From positions 124,001 to 188,000 of the forward strand of contig DASQZJ010000012.1 in NCBI GenBank assembly GCA_035638775.1: a stretch of DNA of 64,000 nt, given 5' to 3'. This document shows, piece by piece, positions 8,268 through 17,620 of the stretch (its first letter is position 1; each line of letters begins with the position of its first letter). A program made the position numbers and the translations under genes. The notes under the pieces were generated by a model that worked only from the letters and a program-made list of their open reading frames with translations, ran no database searches and was not told the origin of the DNA. This DNA is from DASQZJ01 sp035638775. GTDB lineage: Bacteria > Pseudomonadota > Gammaproteobacteria > UBA5335 > SLRW01.

Positions 8268-9061
8268 CAGCCCTCCCCGGCGCCGCCGGCCGCGATCCAG
8301 CGATCCAGGAACTCCAGCAGGTGGGGACGCCCGTCCTTCTCGAGCCCTTCCCGAACCACCGCGCACTCGCCCGCGTATCCCTCCCGGGAAAGCCGCCCGC
8401 GCATCAGCTGGTACCGCAGGTAGACCAGGTAGGTGTTGAGCACATCGGTTTCGCAGTAGTCGCGGATCGCGCCGATCTCCCCTTCGCGGAAGCGGTCCCA
8501 GACGTGCGATCCGTGCATGCCCATCTTGCCGGGCAGGCCGAGCAGCACCGCGATCTCGTCGAGCGGGGCCACCGCACGCCCCTGGTAGCCCGAGAGCACG
8601 TCCATCAGGTCGGTGTGTCGGGAGTGGAACCGGTTCAGATAGTTGTTGAAGCGGAATGCGCCGTCTTCGTCCCCGGTCTCCCAGTAGCGCGGTGCCGCCA
8701 CCCCGTGCAGCAGGGCGCGGTAATGCAGCACCGGAAGGTCGAAGCCGCCGCCGTTCCAGGAGACGATGTCCGGTACGAAGCGCTCGATGCCGTCGAAGAA
8801 GCGCCGGATCAGCTCACCCTCGTCCGCGTCCGGGTCGCCCAGGGACCATACCCGGAAGGCATCGCCCGAACGCAGGCATACCGAAACCGCCACCACCCGG
8901 TGCAGGTGCAGCGGCAGAAACTCGCTGCCGCCGGTCTTCTGCCGGCGCTGGTGGAACATGATCCGGGCGACGTCGTCGTCGTCCAGGTCCGGCACGTCGT
9001 ACAGGCGTCTGCCGCTGGCGACGTCCGGCACGGTCTCGATGTCGAAAGTGAAGACGTTCAT
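8267..9061 (-). CDS. Predicted 3'-5' exonuclease (DnaQ-like, PolB-exonuclease type)
   Basis: A 264-residue protein starting MNVFTFDIETVPD, which carries the first exonuclease motif (DIET). Motif II follows as SWNGGGFDLPVLHYRA and the third block as IGAIRDYCETDVLNTYLVYLR. It matches the group of stand-alone ribonuclease-H-like 3'-5' exonucleases often named after the B-family polymerase proofreading domain. No polymerase is attached. Its substrate is unknown; DNA or RNA trimming is the family expectation. It lies 22 bases after cysM and is translationally coupled to rlmD. Confidence 0.85.
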   Translation of the reverse strand: MNVFTFDIETVPDVASGRRLYDVPDLDDDDVARIMFHQRRQKTGGSEFLPLHLHRVVAVSVCLRSGDAFRVWSLGDPDADEGELIRRFFDGIERFVPDIVSWNGGGFDLPVLHYRALLHGVAAPRYWETGDEDGAFRFNNYLNRFHSRHTDLMDVLSGYQGRAVAPLDEIAVLLGLPGKMGMHGSHVWDRFREGEIGAIRDYCETDVLNTYLVYLRYQLMRGRLSREGYAGECAVVREGLEKDGRPHLLEFLDRWIAAGGAGEG

Positions 9062-9083
9062 CCTGCTCCGTACGCCCCGACGG

Positions 9084-9977
9084 CTAATCCAGCGGGAAGA
9101 CGCCGGTCGAGACGTACCGGTCGCCGCGATCGCACACGATCGCAACGATCACCGCCTCCGAGACCTCTGCGGACAGGCGCAGTGCGGCAGCCACCGCGCC
9201 GCCGGAGGAGACGCCGGCGAAGATTCCCTCGCGCGCGGCGAGCCCGCGGGCACCCTCCTCCGCCTCCTCCTGGCTTACGTCGATGATCCGGTCCACGCGC
9301 GCCGGCTCGAAGATCGAGGGCAGATAGGCCTCCGGCCATCGCCGGATGCCCGGGATGCTGGCACCGTCACGGGGCTGCACCCCGACGATCCGGACCTGCG
9401 GGTTGCGCTCCTTGAGATAGCGCGAGGTGCCCATGATCGTCCCCGTCGTCCCCATGGAGCTGACGAAGTGCGTCACGGTCCCGCCGGTGTCCCGCCAGAT
9501 CTCGGGTCCGGTTCCCTCATAGTGGGCCCTGGGGTTGTCCGGATTGGAGAACTGGTCCAGCACATGGCCGTCACCCTGCTCACGCATCTGCCGGGCCAGA
9601 TCCCGGGCGCCCTCCATGCCGGCCTCGCGACTCACGGTGACCAGCTCCGCCCCGTAGGCCTTCATGGTGGCCGCCCGTTCGGCGCTGGCGTTCTCGGGCA
9701 TGATCAGACGCAGGTGGTAGCCGCGGACCGCGGCGGCCATGGCCAGCGCAATCCCCGTATTGCCGCTGGTCGCCTCGATCAGGGTGTCCCCGGGGCGGAT
9801 CTCGCCGCGCTCCTCGGCACCGCGGATCATGCACATCGCGGGGCGATCCTTGACCGAACCGGCGGGGTTGCTGCCCTCGAGCTTGACCAGGATCGTATTG
9901 CCGGTATCCCCCGGCAGGCGCTGCAGCCGCACCAGCGGCGTGCCGCCCACGCAGCTTTCGATCGTCGGGTAGGACAT
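9084..9977 (-). CDS. cysM: Cysteine synthase B (O-acetylserine sulfhydrylase)
   Basis: PLP enzyme making cysteine from O-acetylserine and sulphide or thiosulphate. The PLP lysine lies in NPAGSVKDR (Lys43), the asparagine/phosphate loop is EATSGNTGIALA, and the glycine-rich phosphate cup is SSMGTTGTIMGTSR. The sequence at the start (GGTPLVRLQRLPG) and the total of 297 residues point to CysM rather than the longer CysK. It is the first gene of the minus-strand series running to the methylthioinosine phosphorylase and is divergent from the kinase gene, with a 129-base gap that should hold both promoters. A cysM/BarA-GacS pairing is also seen in Pseudomonas. Confidence 0.94.
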   Translation of the reverse strand: MSYPTIESCVGGTPLVRLQRLPGDTGNTILVKLEGSNPAGSVKDRPAMCMIRGAEERGEIRPGDTLIEATSGNTGIALAMAAAVRGYHLRLIMPENASAERAATMKAYGAELVTVSREAGMEGARDLARQMREQGDGHVLDQFSNPDNPRAHYEGTGPEIWRDTGGTVTHFVSSMGTTGTIMGTSRYLKERNPQVRIVGVQPRDGASIPGIRRWPEAYLPSIFEPARVDRIIDVSQEEAEEGARGLAAREGIFAGVSSGGAVAAALRLSAEVSEAVIVAIVCDRGDRYVSTGVFPLD

Positions 9978-10106
9978 CCTGCAAGTCTACTCGAAACCGC
10001 CCGGAAGACGTAAGGGACGGGACCCCGGGCGGCTTTTCGCTGCCGGGCCGGCAAAGTACTATCAATATCTGGTCCGGCGCACTGCCGTGCAGGGGGACGG
10101 GTCGTC

Positions 10107-12905
10107 GTGCTGAAACGCTGGGGAATACGGGACCGGATGCTGCTGCTGGCCGTGCTGCCGCCCGCGCTGCTCGCGGTCATCGTCGGCCTGTACCTGGTGA
10201 GCACCCGCATCCAGGACCTGGAGCAGGCGCACAGCACGGTCGGCCGCGCGATCGCCAGTCAACTGGCACCAGGGGCCCGCTACGCCCTGGCCCACCACGA
10301 CCAGGCCATGCTCGACCAGATCGTGGGGGCGGCCCTGAGCGACAAGGCCGTCGCCCGCGTGCAGATCATCGGGCCCTCCGGACAGGTGCTGGCCCACGCC
10401 CGGCGATCTGCCGGACAGCTGCCCGCGACCGGCTGGATACTGCGCCACATCGCCCCGGGCGCCAACGGCGCGCTGCAGTCCTTCCGCGTGCCCATCACCA
10501 TCCCGGTCGCGGGCGGCGCCGGGGGGCGCGGATGGGTCGAGGTGCAGCTATCGCGGGCGGAAACCAGCAGTCGCCAGGTCGAGGTGCTGGTCAACGGACT
10601 GCTGATCACCCTCATCGGCCTGCTCATCAGCTTCCTGCTCGCGCTGCAGGCGAGCCGGGACGTGACCCGCCCGATCCTGCGCCTGACCGACGGCGTCCGC
10701 GCCCTGCGGCGGGGCGAGCTCAGCCGGCGGGTGCCCGAGGAGTCCGGCGGCGAGCTGGGCACCCTGGAACGGGGCATCAACGCCATGGCCCAATCTCTCC
10801 AGGCCGGCCACCGGGACCTGCAGGAGCAGATCGACCAGGCCACCGGAGAGCTGCGCACCACGCTGGAAGAGCTGGAGGTGAAAAACGTCGAGCTGGACCT
10901 GGCGCGGCGCCGCGCGGAGGACGCCAGCCGCGTCAAGTCCGGCTTTCTCGCCAACATGAGCCACGAGATCCGTACCCCCGTCAACGGCATCATCGGCTTC
11001 ACCCACCTGCTGGCGCAGACCCGCATGGACCGGGAGCAGGAGGAGTATGTCCAGATCATCCACAAGTCGGCCGGCAATCTGCTGAGCATCATCAACGACA
11101 TTCTCGACTTCTCCCGCGTGGAAGCCGGCAAGCTGGTGCTGGAGGACGTACCGTTCAACCTGCGCGAACTGGTGGAGGACACCGTGGGTCTGCTGGCGCC
11201 CCTGGCCTACGAGAAGGAGCTCGAGCTGGTGCATCTGATCTACTCCGACGTCCCCGCGCGGGTGCGCGGCGACCCGGTCCGGCTGCGCCAGATCCTGACC
11301 AACCTGCTCAGCAACGCGGTCAAGTTCACCCCGAGCGGCAACGTCACGGTGCGGCTCATGAACGAAGCGGAGAGTGCCGACGACGTCACTCTGACCGTCA
11401 GCGTCGCCGACACCGGAATCGGCATCGATCCGCGCGAGCAGGAACGCATTTTCCAGGCTTTCACCCAGGCCGACTCGTCCTCCACCCGCCGCTTCGGCGG
11501 CACCGGCCTGGGACTGTTCGTGTCGGAGAAGCTGCTCCAGGCAATGGGCGGGCGCATCGGCTTTCGCAGCCGGCTGGACAAGGGGTCGAAATTCTGGTTC
11601 ACGGTCACGCTGCGGCGGTGCGAACAGCAGGAGCAGGAGCCCGGCCGCATGCCGGACGGCCTTCGGGAGCGACGCGCCCTGCTGTTCGAGAGCTACCACC
11701 TGTCCAGCCTGGCGATCGCGCACACCCTGGAGGAATGGGGCATGAGCGTGGACGAGGTGGACACCCTGGAGGCGCTTGAGACCAGCCTGGCGCGGGCCGA
11801 CGCCGCCGGGCACGGCTACGATTTCGTGGTCCTCGGACTGGCCCGGAGCGGCCTGGACGACGGCGGCATTCACGGTGTGCTGGGCCGGCTGCGCCGCGGC
11901 GGCCGGAACACCGTGGTGCTGGTGAACTCGGTCGACCGAACCGTGCACCACCGTGTCTGCGAGCTCGGCGCGGACATCTGCCTGCCGAAGGTGATCAACC
12001 ACAGCCGTCTTTACGAGCAGATGTGCCGACTGGTCGCCCCCGGGGCCGGCCGGACCCCGCAGGAGGCGCCGAGCCGGGAAGACGGCATGCAGCTCCCGCG
12101 CAACAGCCTGGCGGGCCTGCACCTGCTGGCTGCCGACGACAACCGCATCAACCTGCGCCTGCTGGCGACCCAGTTGCGCCGCTACGGCGCCGTGGTGACC
12201 GAGGCGGAAGACGGCCGGACAGCCCTGGCGCAGTTCCGTGCCACGGAGTTCGATGCCGTCCTGCTGGACGTGCACATGCCCAACCTGAGCGGAACGGAGG
12301 TCGTCCGGCGCATCCGCATGGCGGAGAAGCCGGAACGTCGCACGCCCGTGATCGCGGTCACCGCCAACGCGATCCCCGACGAGCAGCGGGGGTTCCTCGA
12401 AGCCGGCATGGATGCCTGCCTGGTCAAGCCCATCCGCGAGGACACGCTGGTCGCGACCATCCAGCGCACGCTCGCCCGGCCCAGCCGCGGCGCCGCCACG
12501 GCGCCCGCCGCCGACGAGCCCTCCCCCGCCCCGGTCGCGACCGGCGGGTTCTCCGACGACGACCCCGCGGTGGATGCGGCGCCCGACGACCCGGAAATCC
12601 TGGAGATGCTGCTGGAGGACCTGCCCCGCCAGTGCGAGGCGATGAACGACGCCTTCGCCGGGGAGGACCGCGAGCGCATGGTGGCACAGGCGCACCTGAT
12701 CCACGGCTCCGCGGCGTTCTGCGAGCTGTCGGTGATCCAGAGCCGCGCGCGCGAGCTGGAGACGCACCTCCGCGACGAGAGCGACGGCCTCGCGGGCGAG
12801 CACACGGCCTACCTGCTCGCCCGGCTCAACCGCGAGATCGGCCGCTTCCTGGCCCGGCACCGCGGCACCGCCGCCGGATCCCCGCCCTCGTCCCGTCCGG
12901 TCTAG
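10107..12905 (+). CDS. BarA/GacS-type hybrid sensor histidine kinase
   Basis: Inner-membrane tripartite hybrid kinase of the BarA/GacS type, which normally signals to a UvrY/GacA response regulator controlling CsrA-binding small RNAs. Order: transmembrane helix (about 11-31), periplasmic part to about 155, second helix (about 161-181), HAMP, HisKA with NMSHEIRTPVNG (phospho-His286), ATPase boxes (NLLSNAVKF, DTGIGI, GGTGLGL), a degenerate receiver (about 522-645) whose phospho-acceptor position reads VVLG instead of Asp, a true receiver with LLDVHMP (Asp721), and a C-terminal Hpt domain with AHLIHGSA (His863), where His replaces the common Lys as in BarA. The GTG start has AGGGGGA 9 bases upstream. 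No GacA gene lies in the window. Confidence 0.93.
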   Translation: MLKRWGIRDRMLLLAVLPPALLAVIVGLYLVSTRIQDLEQAHSTVGRAIASQLAPGARYALAHHDQAMLDQIVGAALSDKAVARVQIIGPSGQVLAHARRSAGQLPATGWILRHIAPGANGALQSFRVPITIPVAGGAGGRGWVEVQLSRAETSSRQVEVLVNGLLITLIGLLISFLLALQASRDVTRPILRLTDGVRALRRGELSRRVPEESGGELGTLERGINAMAQSLQAGHRDLQEQIDQATGELRTTLEELEVKNVELDLARRRAEDASRVKSGFLANMSHEIRTPVNGIIGFTHLLAQTRMDREQEEYVQIIHKSAGNLLSIINDILDFSRVEAGKLVLEDVPFNLRELVEDTVGLLAPLAYEKELELVHLIYSDVPARVRGDPVRLRQILTNLLSNAVKFTPSGNVTVRLMNEAESADDVTLTVSVADTGIGIDPREQERIFQAFTQADSSSTRRFGGTGLGLFVSEKLLQAMGGRIGFRSRLDKGSKFWFTVTLRRCEQQEQEPGRMPDGLRERRALLFESYHLSSLAIAHTLEEWGMSVDEVDTLEALETSLARADAAGHGYDFVVLGLARSGLDDGGIHGVLGRLRRGGRNTVVLVNSVDRTVHHRVCELGADICLPKVINHSRLYEQMCRLVAPGAGRTPQEAPSREDGMQLPRNSLAGLHLLAADDNRINLRLLATQLRRYGAVVTEAEDGRTALAQFRATEFDAVLLDVHMPNLSGTEVVRRIRMAEKPERRTPVIAVTANAIPDEQRGFLEAGMDACLVKPIREDTLVATIQRTLARPSRGAATAPAADEPSPAPVATGGFSDDDPAVDAAPDDPEILEMLLEDLPRQCEAMNDAFAGEDRERMVAQAHLIHGSAAFCELSVIQSRARELETHLRDESDGLAGEHTAYLLARLNREIGRFLARHRGTAAGSPPSSRPV

Positions 12906-13729
12906 CCGCGGCGCTCCGCGGCTGCTCCCGACACGCGCCAGGGAGCCGAATAGAGGTTGACGCGCCCGTCCCGCAGGAAGCCCGCCAGGGTGACGTCGAA
13001 GCGCCGGGCCACTTCCACCGCCAGGGTGCTGGGCGCGGAGATCGCGCAGACCACCGGCGCGCCCGCCATGACGCACTTGTGCAGCAGCTCGTAGCTCGCG
13101 CGTCCGCTGAGCAGCACGATGCGGTCGTCCCAGGGCAGATTGCCGCGGCGCAGGCCCCACCCGACCAGCTTGTCCAGGGCATTGTGCCGGCCCACGTCCT
13201 CCCGCGCCGCCAGGAGCTCGCCCGCGGCACTGAAGAGACCCGCCGCATGCAATCCCCCGGTCCGCTCGAACAGCCCCTGCGCCGCCCGAAGCCGCTCCGG
13301 CAGCCGATCGAGAACGTGCGTTCCGATCCGGGCTTCGCCCCGCGGCACGGGCTGCCGATCGAGCACTGCCGTGGAGAAGCTCGGCTTGCCGCAGACACCG
13401 CAGGCGCTGCTTGCCAGGCCGCTTCGCTCCGCCAGTGGCAGCCGGAGCCGCGCCGGGGCCCGCAGCATCAGGCGCACGATCCGTCCGTGCGGTCCCGCGC
13501 CAGGCTGCAATGACACGATCTCGGAGGCGTCCCGCACGACGCCCTCGGTGAACATCAGCCCGGCGACCAGCTCCGCGTCCTGCCCCGGTGTGCGCATGGT
13601 GACCAGCGGCGGGACGCCGGCGATATGGATCTCCAGCGGCGCCTCCTCCGCCAGGCAGTCTTCCCGCCGGCGCAGGACGCCGCCTTCGAACGCCGTGATC
13701 CCGATGCGGCGCCGGTTCCGGCTACTCAT
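12902..13729 (-). CDS. fdhD: Formate dehydrogenase accessory sulfurtransferase FdhD
   Basis: Transfers sulphur from a cysteine desulfurase to the molybdenum cofactor of formate dehydrogenase, which is needed for its activity. Visible are the family start region (EAPLEIHIAGVPPLVTMRTPG), the conserved GLMFTEGVV, the redox motif CGVCGK (about residues 111-116) and EDVGRHNALDKLVG, then LLSGRASYELLHK. The length of 275 residues is normal. The gene overlaps the DUF1641 gene upstream by 8 bases and its stop overlaps the convergent kinase gene by 4 bases. It completes an operon with its presumed client, the large formate dehydrogenase subunit. Confidence 0.96.
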   Translation of the reverse strand: MSSRNRRRIGITAFEGGVLRRREDCLAEEAPLEIHIAGVPPLVTMRTPGQDAELVAGLMFTEGVVRDASEIVSLQPGAGPHGRIVRLMLRAPARLRLPLAERSGLASSACGVCGKPSFSTAVLDRQPVPRGEARIGTHVLDRLPERLRAAQGLFERTGGLHAAGLFSAAGELLAAREDVGRHNALDKLVGWGLRRGNLPWDDRIVLLSGRASYELLHKCVMAGAPVVCAISAPSTLAVEVARRFDVTLAGFLRDGRVNLYSAPWRVSGAAAERRG

Positions 13730-14201
13730 GCCGATCGGGCCGCGCGGCCAGCGCGGCCCGGAATGCCTGCAGCCCGTCGAGCACCGGTGCCAGCGAGCGC
13801 CACAGTGGGCCGTCGTTCAGCACCGCCCACGCCGCCCGAAGGCCCGAACCGGTCGCGGGTTCCGGCCCCGGCTCCATGACCGGTGCCAGCCCCGCGTGCA
13901 TCGCCGCCAGCATCCGCTCGAGCTCCGCCGGATCGATTCGGCCCAGCTCGCGCCCGAGCAGCACCAGGTTCTCCAGCGCGTTGCGCCCGCGCTCGCTTTC
14001 GAGGCCGCGCAGCGCGATCTCCAGGATGCCGGGCGCGGCCTCGCCGAGGTCCCGCAACAGGCGCAGCACGCCCCGGCGCTCGAGGTCGGCGACCAGCTCG
14101 CCCAGCGCGGCCAGTTGTCCCGCAACCCGGACCGGATCCGCCGCCGCGGCGCCGCCCTCGTTCAGCCCCTGTGCGGGCCGGTATTCGCTTCGTTGTGCCA
14201 T
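13722..14201 (-). CDS. DUF1641 protein, partner of formate dehydrogenase
   Basis: A 159-residue helical protein of the DUF1641 family. The core (ALGELVADLERRGVLRLLRD, then ALENLVLLGRELGRIDPAELERML) is predicted amphipathic helix with no cysteines and no clear transmembrane span. The ATG at 14199-14201 shares a base with the TGA of the catalytic gene (TGATG), implying coupled translation in fixed ratio. In Bacillus, DUF1641 proteins encoded next to similar formate dehydrogenases have been reported as the ForE subunit of a menaquinone-linked complex (ForCE). By analogy this is probably the partner subunit, not a soluble bystander; that is inference from family and position. Confidence 0.82.
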   Translation of the reverse strand: MAQRSEYRPAQGLNEGGAAAADPVRVAGQLAALGELVADLERRGVLRLLRDLGEAAPGILEIALRGLESERGRNALENLVLLGRELGRIDPAELERMLAAMHAGLAPVMEPGPEPATGSGLRAAWAVLNDGPLWRSLAPVLDGLQAFRAALAARPDRHE

Positions 14202-17191
14202 CACAGCCCTCCATCGTCCGGCGCCCTGCCCGGCGGACGGACATAGTCGTCGCGCTGCCACTTGCGGTCCACCTGGATGCCGCTTGCCGGAGTCGCGTGA
14301 CCGTAGCGGTGGTTGTTCCGCTTGAGCACGGGCTCGCCCTCGACGCTCAGGACCTCCATGCGTACCGCCACTTCCTTGTAGGCGGGCGTGTCCGTGTCGC
14401 GATCGGCCAGGAAGCTGGTGAGCACGTTGACCGCCTCCTCGTTGGCACGTCCGTTCATCGGCATGTACAGCTCGTGCCCCCGCACCCGGTCGGTCACCAC
14501 CACGCCGACCCGCACCGCGCCCCGGCGGGAAATCAGCCGCACCAGGCTGCCGTCGCGCACGCCCCGCTCCCCGGCGAGCTCCGGGGAGACCTCGACGAAG
14601 GTGCTCCCGACCTTGGCGCGGATGCCCGGGGACCGGTAGGTGAGGTTGCCCTCGTGGAAATGCTCCAGCAGGCGCCCGTTGTTCAGGTGCAGGTCGTACT
14701 CGTCGTCCGGCTGTTCGGTGGGCTCGCGCCATTCGAGCGGGTACAGCCGCGCCATGCCGTCGTCGAAGTGGAATCCCTCCGTGTACAGCAGCGGCGTGCC
14801 CGTGCCGTCGGCGGCCACCGGCCACTGCTGCGAGGCGTAGCCTTCCAGGCGCTCGTAGCTCACCCCGGCGAACAGCGGTGCCAGCGACGCGGCCTCGTGC
14901 ATCACCTCTCCCGGATGGGCATAGCTCCAGTCCGTCCCGAGCGCACGCGCGACGTCCTGCAGGATGCGCCAGTCGGGGCGCGACTGCCCCAGCGGCTCCA
15001 TGACCTGGTACAGGCGCTGAATCCGCCGTTCGGTGTTGACGAAGGTGCCCTCCTTCTCCAGCGAGGGGCAGGCCGGGAGGACCACGTCCGCGAACTCGGC
15101 CGTGCGGCCGAAGAAAACGTCCTGGACCACCAGGAAGTCCAGCTTCTCGAACGCCTGTTGCACGTACTGCGCGTGGGAGTCGACGATACCCATCTCCTCG
15201 CCCAGGATGTACATCCCGCGCAGCTTCCCGTGGTGAACGGCCTCGACCATCTGGTGGTTGTTGAAACCCGGCGTGGCGGGCAGCTGCACGCCCCATGCAT
15301 GCTCGTATCGCGCGCGCACGACCTCGTCGGTGACGAACTCGTAGCCCGGGAAGCGGTCCGGCATGGAACCAAAGTCGCTGGTGCCCTGGACGTTGTTGTG
15401 CCCCCGCATGGGGTAGCCGCCGGTGCCCGGCCGGCCGTAGTTGCCGGTAACCAGGAGCAGGTTGGAGATGGCGGTCGAGGTGTCCGAGCCGGCCCCGTGC
15501 TGGGTCACCCCCATGGCCCAGACGCCGCATACGCTCCCGGCCGCGGCGACGGTCCGCGCGGCCTCTTCCAGCTGGTCTCGCGGGATTCCCGTCACCTCTT
15601 CCGCGTAGTCCAGCGTGTACGGCTCAAGGCTTTCCCGGTAGGCATCCAGTCCCGAGACACGTTGTTCCAGGAAGCGCTCGTCGGCCAGCCCGTTTTCCAG
15701 GATGTAGCGGCTCAGCGCCGACAGCCAGACCAGATCGGTCCCCGGCACCGGCTGCAGGTGGAGATCGGCGCGGCGTGCCATCTCGTTGCCCCGGGGATCC
15801 GCGACGATGTGCTTCTGCCCCTTGAGCTTCCGGGCCCGTTTCATCCGCGTGGCGATCACCGGATGGCTTTCGGCGGTATTCGAGCCCACGATCAGCAGCA
15901 CCTCGGCGCGGGCGAGGTCGGAGATCGACCCCGCGTCCCCTCCGTAGCCGACCGTACGCCACAATCCGACGGTCGCGGGAGCCTGGCAGTAGCGCGAGCA
16001 GTTGTCGACGTTATTGGTGCCGATCACCTGTCGCGCCAGCTTCTGCATCAGGTAGGACTCCTCCGTGGTGCACTTGGAGGACGCGATGAAGCCCAGCGCG
16101 TCGGCACCGTGATCGCTGCGGATCTCGCCCAGGCGACGTGCCACCAGCGCCAGGGCCTCGTCCCAGTCCGCCTCGCGGAAACCGTCGGCGGTCCGGATCA
16201 GCGGCCGCGTCAGACGGTCCTCGCTGTTGACGAAATCCCAGCCGAACTTGCCCTTCACGCAGGTCGAGATGCCGTTTGCGGGCGCCTCCGGCACCGGTTG
16301 AACCTTCAGGATGCGCCGGTCCCGGGTCCAGACGTCGAAGCTGCAGCCCACCCCGCAGTAGGTGCATACGGTCTTGGTCCGCCGGATCTCGCCCCGGCGC
16401 AGCTCGGCCTCCATGTCGGCGATGCCGAAGATCGGGCCGAAGCCGGTCAGCGGCTCCAGCGCCTTGACCAGGTCGATCGCCTTGCGTCCGGTGCCCGCGC
16501 CCTCCTCGACCTGCGGCGACAGCCGGGTGAACGGCCCGCCCTCGCCGAGCATGCTCTTTTCCATCAGGGCGTTGCACGGGCAGACCGTGACGCAGTGTCC
16601 GCAGGACACGCAGCTGGACTGGTCGATCGGCGCGCCCCCGTCCCAGACGACGCGCGGACGCTCGAGACTCCAGTCGATGGTCAGGGTCTCGTTCACCTGC
16701 AGGTTCTGGCAGGCTTCGACGCAGCGTCCGCACAGGATGCACTGGTCCGGATCGTAGACGTAGAAGGGGTTGTCGGTGTCGGGCTGGTACGGCTTGCCCC
16801 GGAACGGGTAGTGCTGGCCCGGCACGTGCATGCGCCCCACCGCGTTGTGCAGCTCGCACCCGCCGTGGTTGTTGTCGCAAAGCGTGCAGTAAAGCTCGTG
16901 GTTGGCGAGCACGCGGTCCATGCCTTCGCGCCGGGCCGCGGCCGCGCCGGAGTCGCCGATGCTCACGCGCATCCCGTCGCGGACGGTCACCGCGCAGCCG
17001 CGCGCGAGCTCGCCGTCCACCTCGACCCAGCAGGTATCACAGGTCTGGAGCGAGCCCAGGGATGGATGATAGCAAAGCTGGGGCATCTCGATGCCGTGCT
17101 CGCGGCAGACATCGATCAGCAGTCGGCCGCGGGCGGCCCCCACTTGCCGCCCGTCGATGGTGACGGCGCACTCGGATGCAGTGGTGCTCAT
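14201..17191 (-). CDS. Molybdenum formate dehydrogenase catalytic subunit (ForC-like)
   Basis: Predicted oxidation of formate to CO2. The 996-residue protein begins with a plant-type [2Fe-2S] domain (CYHPSLGSLQTCDTC), then the His/Cys cluster region (YCTLCDNNHGGCELHN), two [4Fe-4S] motifs (CILCGRCVEAC and CVSCGHCVTVC), the CTYCGVGC cluster of molybdopterin enzymes, then the bis-MGD domains. The metal ligand is Cys in SRYCQAPATVG, not selenocysteine. GRPGTGGYPMRGHNNVQG and the C-terminal dinucleotide-binding domain are present. I chose the ATG at 17191 because GGAGGGAG lies 6 bases upstream; the GTG at 17212 is less likely. No NADH-binding beta subunit, membrane cytochrome or ferredoxin gene lies nearby, only DUF1641 and fdhD. 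Confidence 0.94.
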   Translation of the reverse strand: MSTTASECAVTIDGRQVGAARGRLLIDVCREHGIEMPQLCYHPSLGSLQTCDTCWVEVDGELARGCAVTVRDGMRVSIGDSGAAAARREGMDRVLANHELYCTLCDNNHGGCELHNAVGRMHVPGQHYPFRGKPYQPDTDNPFYVYDPDQCILCGRCVEACQNLQVNETLTIDWSLERPRVVWDGGAPIDQSSCVSCGHCVTVCPCNALMEKSMLGEGGPFTRLSPQVEEGAGTGRKAIDLVKALEPLTGFGPIFGIADMEAELRRGEIRRTKTVCTYCGVGCSFDVWTRDRRILKVQPVPEAPANGISTCVKGKFGWDFVNSEDRLTRPLIRTADGFREADWDEALALVARRLGEIRSDHGADALGFIASSKCTTEESYLMQKLARQVIGTNNVDNCSRYCQAPATVGLWRTVGYGGDAGSISDLARAEVLLIVGSNTAESHPVIATRMKRARKLKGQKHIVADPRGNEMARRADLHLQPVPGTDLVWLSALSRYILENGLADERFLEQRVSGLDAYRESLEPYTLDYAEEVTGIPRDQLEEAARTVAAAGSVCGVWAMGVTQHGAGSDTSTAISNLLLVTGNYGRPGTGGYPMRGHNNVQGTSDFGSMPDRFPGYEFVTDEVVRARYEHAWGVQLPATPGFNNHQMVEAVHHGKLRGMYILGEEMGIVDSHAQYVQQAFEKLDFLVVQDVFFGRTAEFADVVLPACPSLEKEGTFVNTERRIQRLYQVMEPLGQSRPDWRILQDVARALGTDWSYAHPGEVMHEAASLAPLFAGVSYERLEGYASQQWPVAADGTGTPLLYTEGFHFDDGMARLYPLEWREPTEQPDDEYDLHLNNGRLLEHFHEGNLTYRSPGIRAKVGSTFVEVSPELAGERGVRDGSLVRLISRRGAVRVGVVVTDRVRGHELYMPMNGRANEEAVNVLTSFLADRDTDTPAYKEVAVRMEVLSVEGEPVLKRNNHRYGHATPASGIQVDRKWQRDDYVRPPGRAPDDGGL

Positions 17192-17239
17192 GGCACTCCC
17201 TCCCTCGGGCACTGCTGCCGGCCGGCACCGCGGCCCGCG

Positions 17240-17620
17240 TCAGCCGCGCAGCAGCACGACGAATGCGATGGCGTGCTCCCGCTCGTCGCTGATGCTCACC
17301 AGGGTGGCACCCACCCCGAGCGCATCGCTCAGTCGCCGCGCCGGGCCGGCCAAACGCACTGCCGGCTTGCCCAGCGGGTCGTGCACCACCGCGATCTGCC
17401 GTGGCGTCACGCCATCGCGAAAACCCGTGCCGAGCGCCTTGGCCACGGCTTCCTTGACCGCGAAGCGCTTGGCCAGGAGTCGTTCCGGAAAACGCTCGTC
17501 CCGATACTCCTCCAGCTCGCCGGCATCCAGTATCCGGCAAGCGAAACGCTCGCCGAAGCGTTCCAGGTTGTTGCGCATCCGTCCGATGCAGACGATGTCG
17601 GTGCCCACGCCAACGATCAC
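17240..17620 (-). CDS. acpS: Holo-[acyl-carrier-protein] synthase AcpS
   Basis: Transfers 4'-phosphopantetheine from coenzyme A to acyl carrier protein. The 126-residue protein begins with the family motif VGVGTDIV, whose Asp binds Mg, and has AKRFAVKEAVAKALGTGF with the second metal ligand (Glu). The GTG start forms a GTGA junction with the pdxJ stop (4-base overlap). AcpS beside pdxJ is a standard arrangement in gammaproteobacteria. Confidence 0.96.
   Translation of the reverse strand: MIVGVGTDIVCIGRMRNNLERFGERFACRILDAGELEEYRDERFPERLLAKRFAVKEAVAKALGTGFRDGVTPRQIAVVHDPLGKPAVRLAGPARRLSDALGVGATLVSISDEREHAIAFVVLLRG

Noticed and set aside
10548..13160. An 870-codon open frame on the minus strand
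   Set aside because: Antisense of the hybrid kinase gene; composition typical of a shadow frame.
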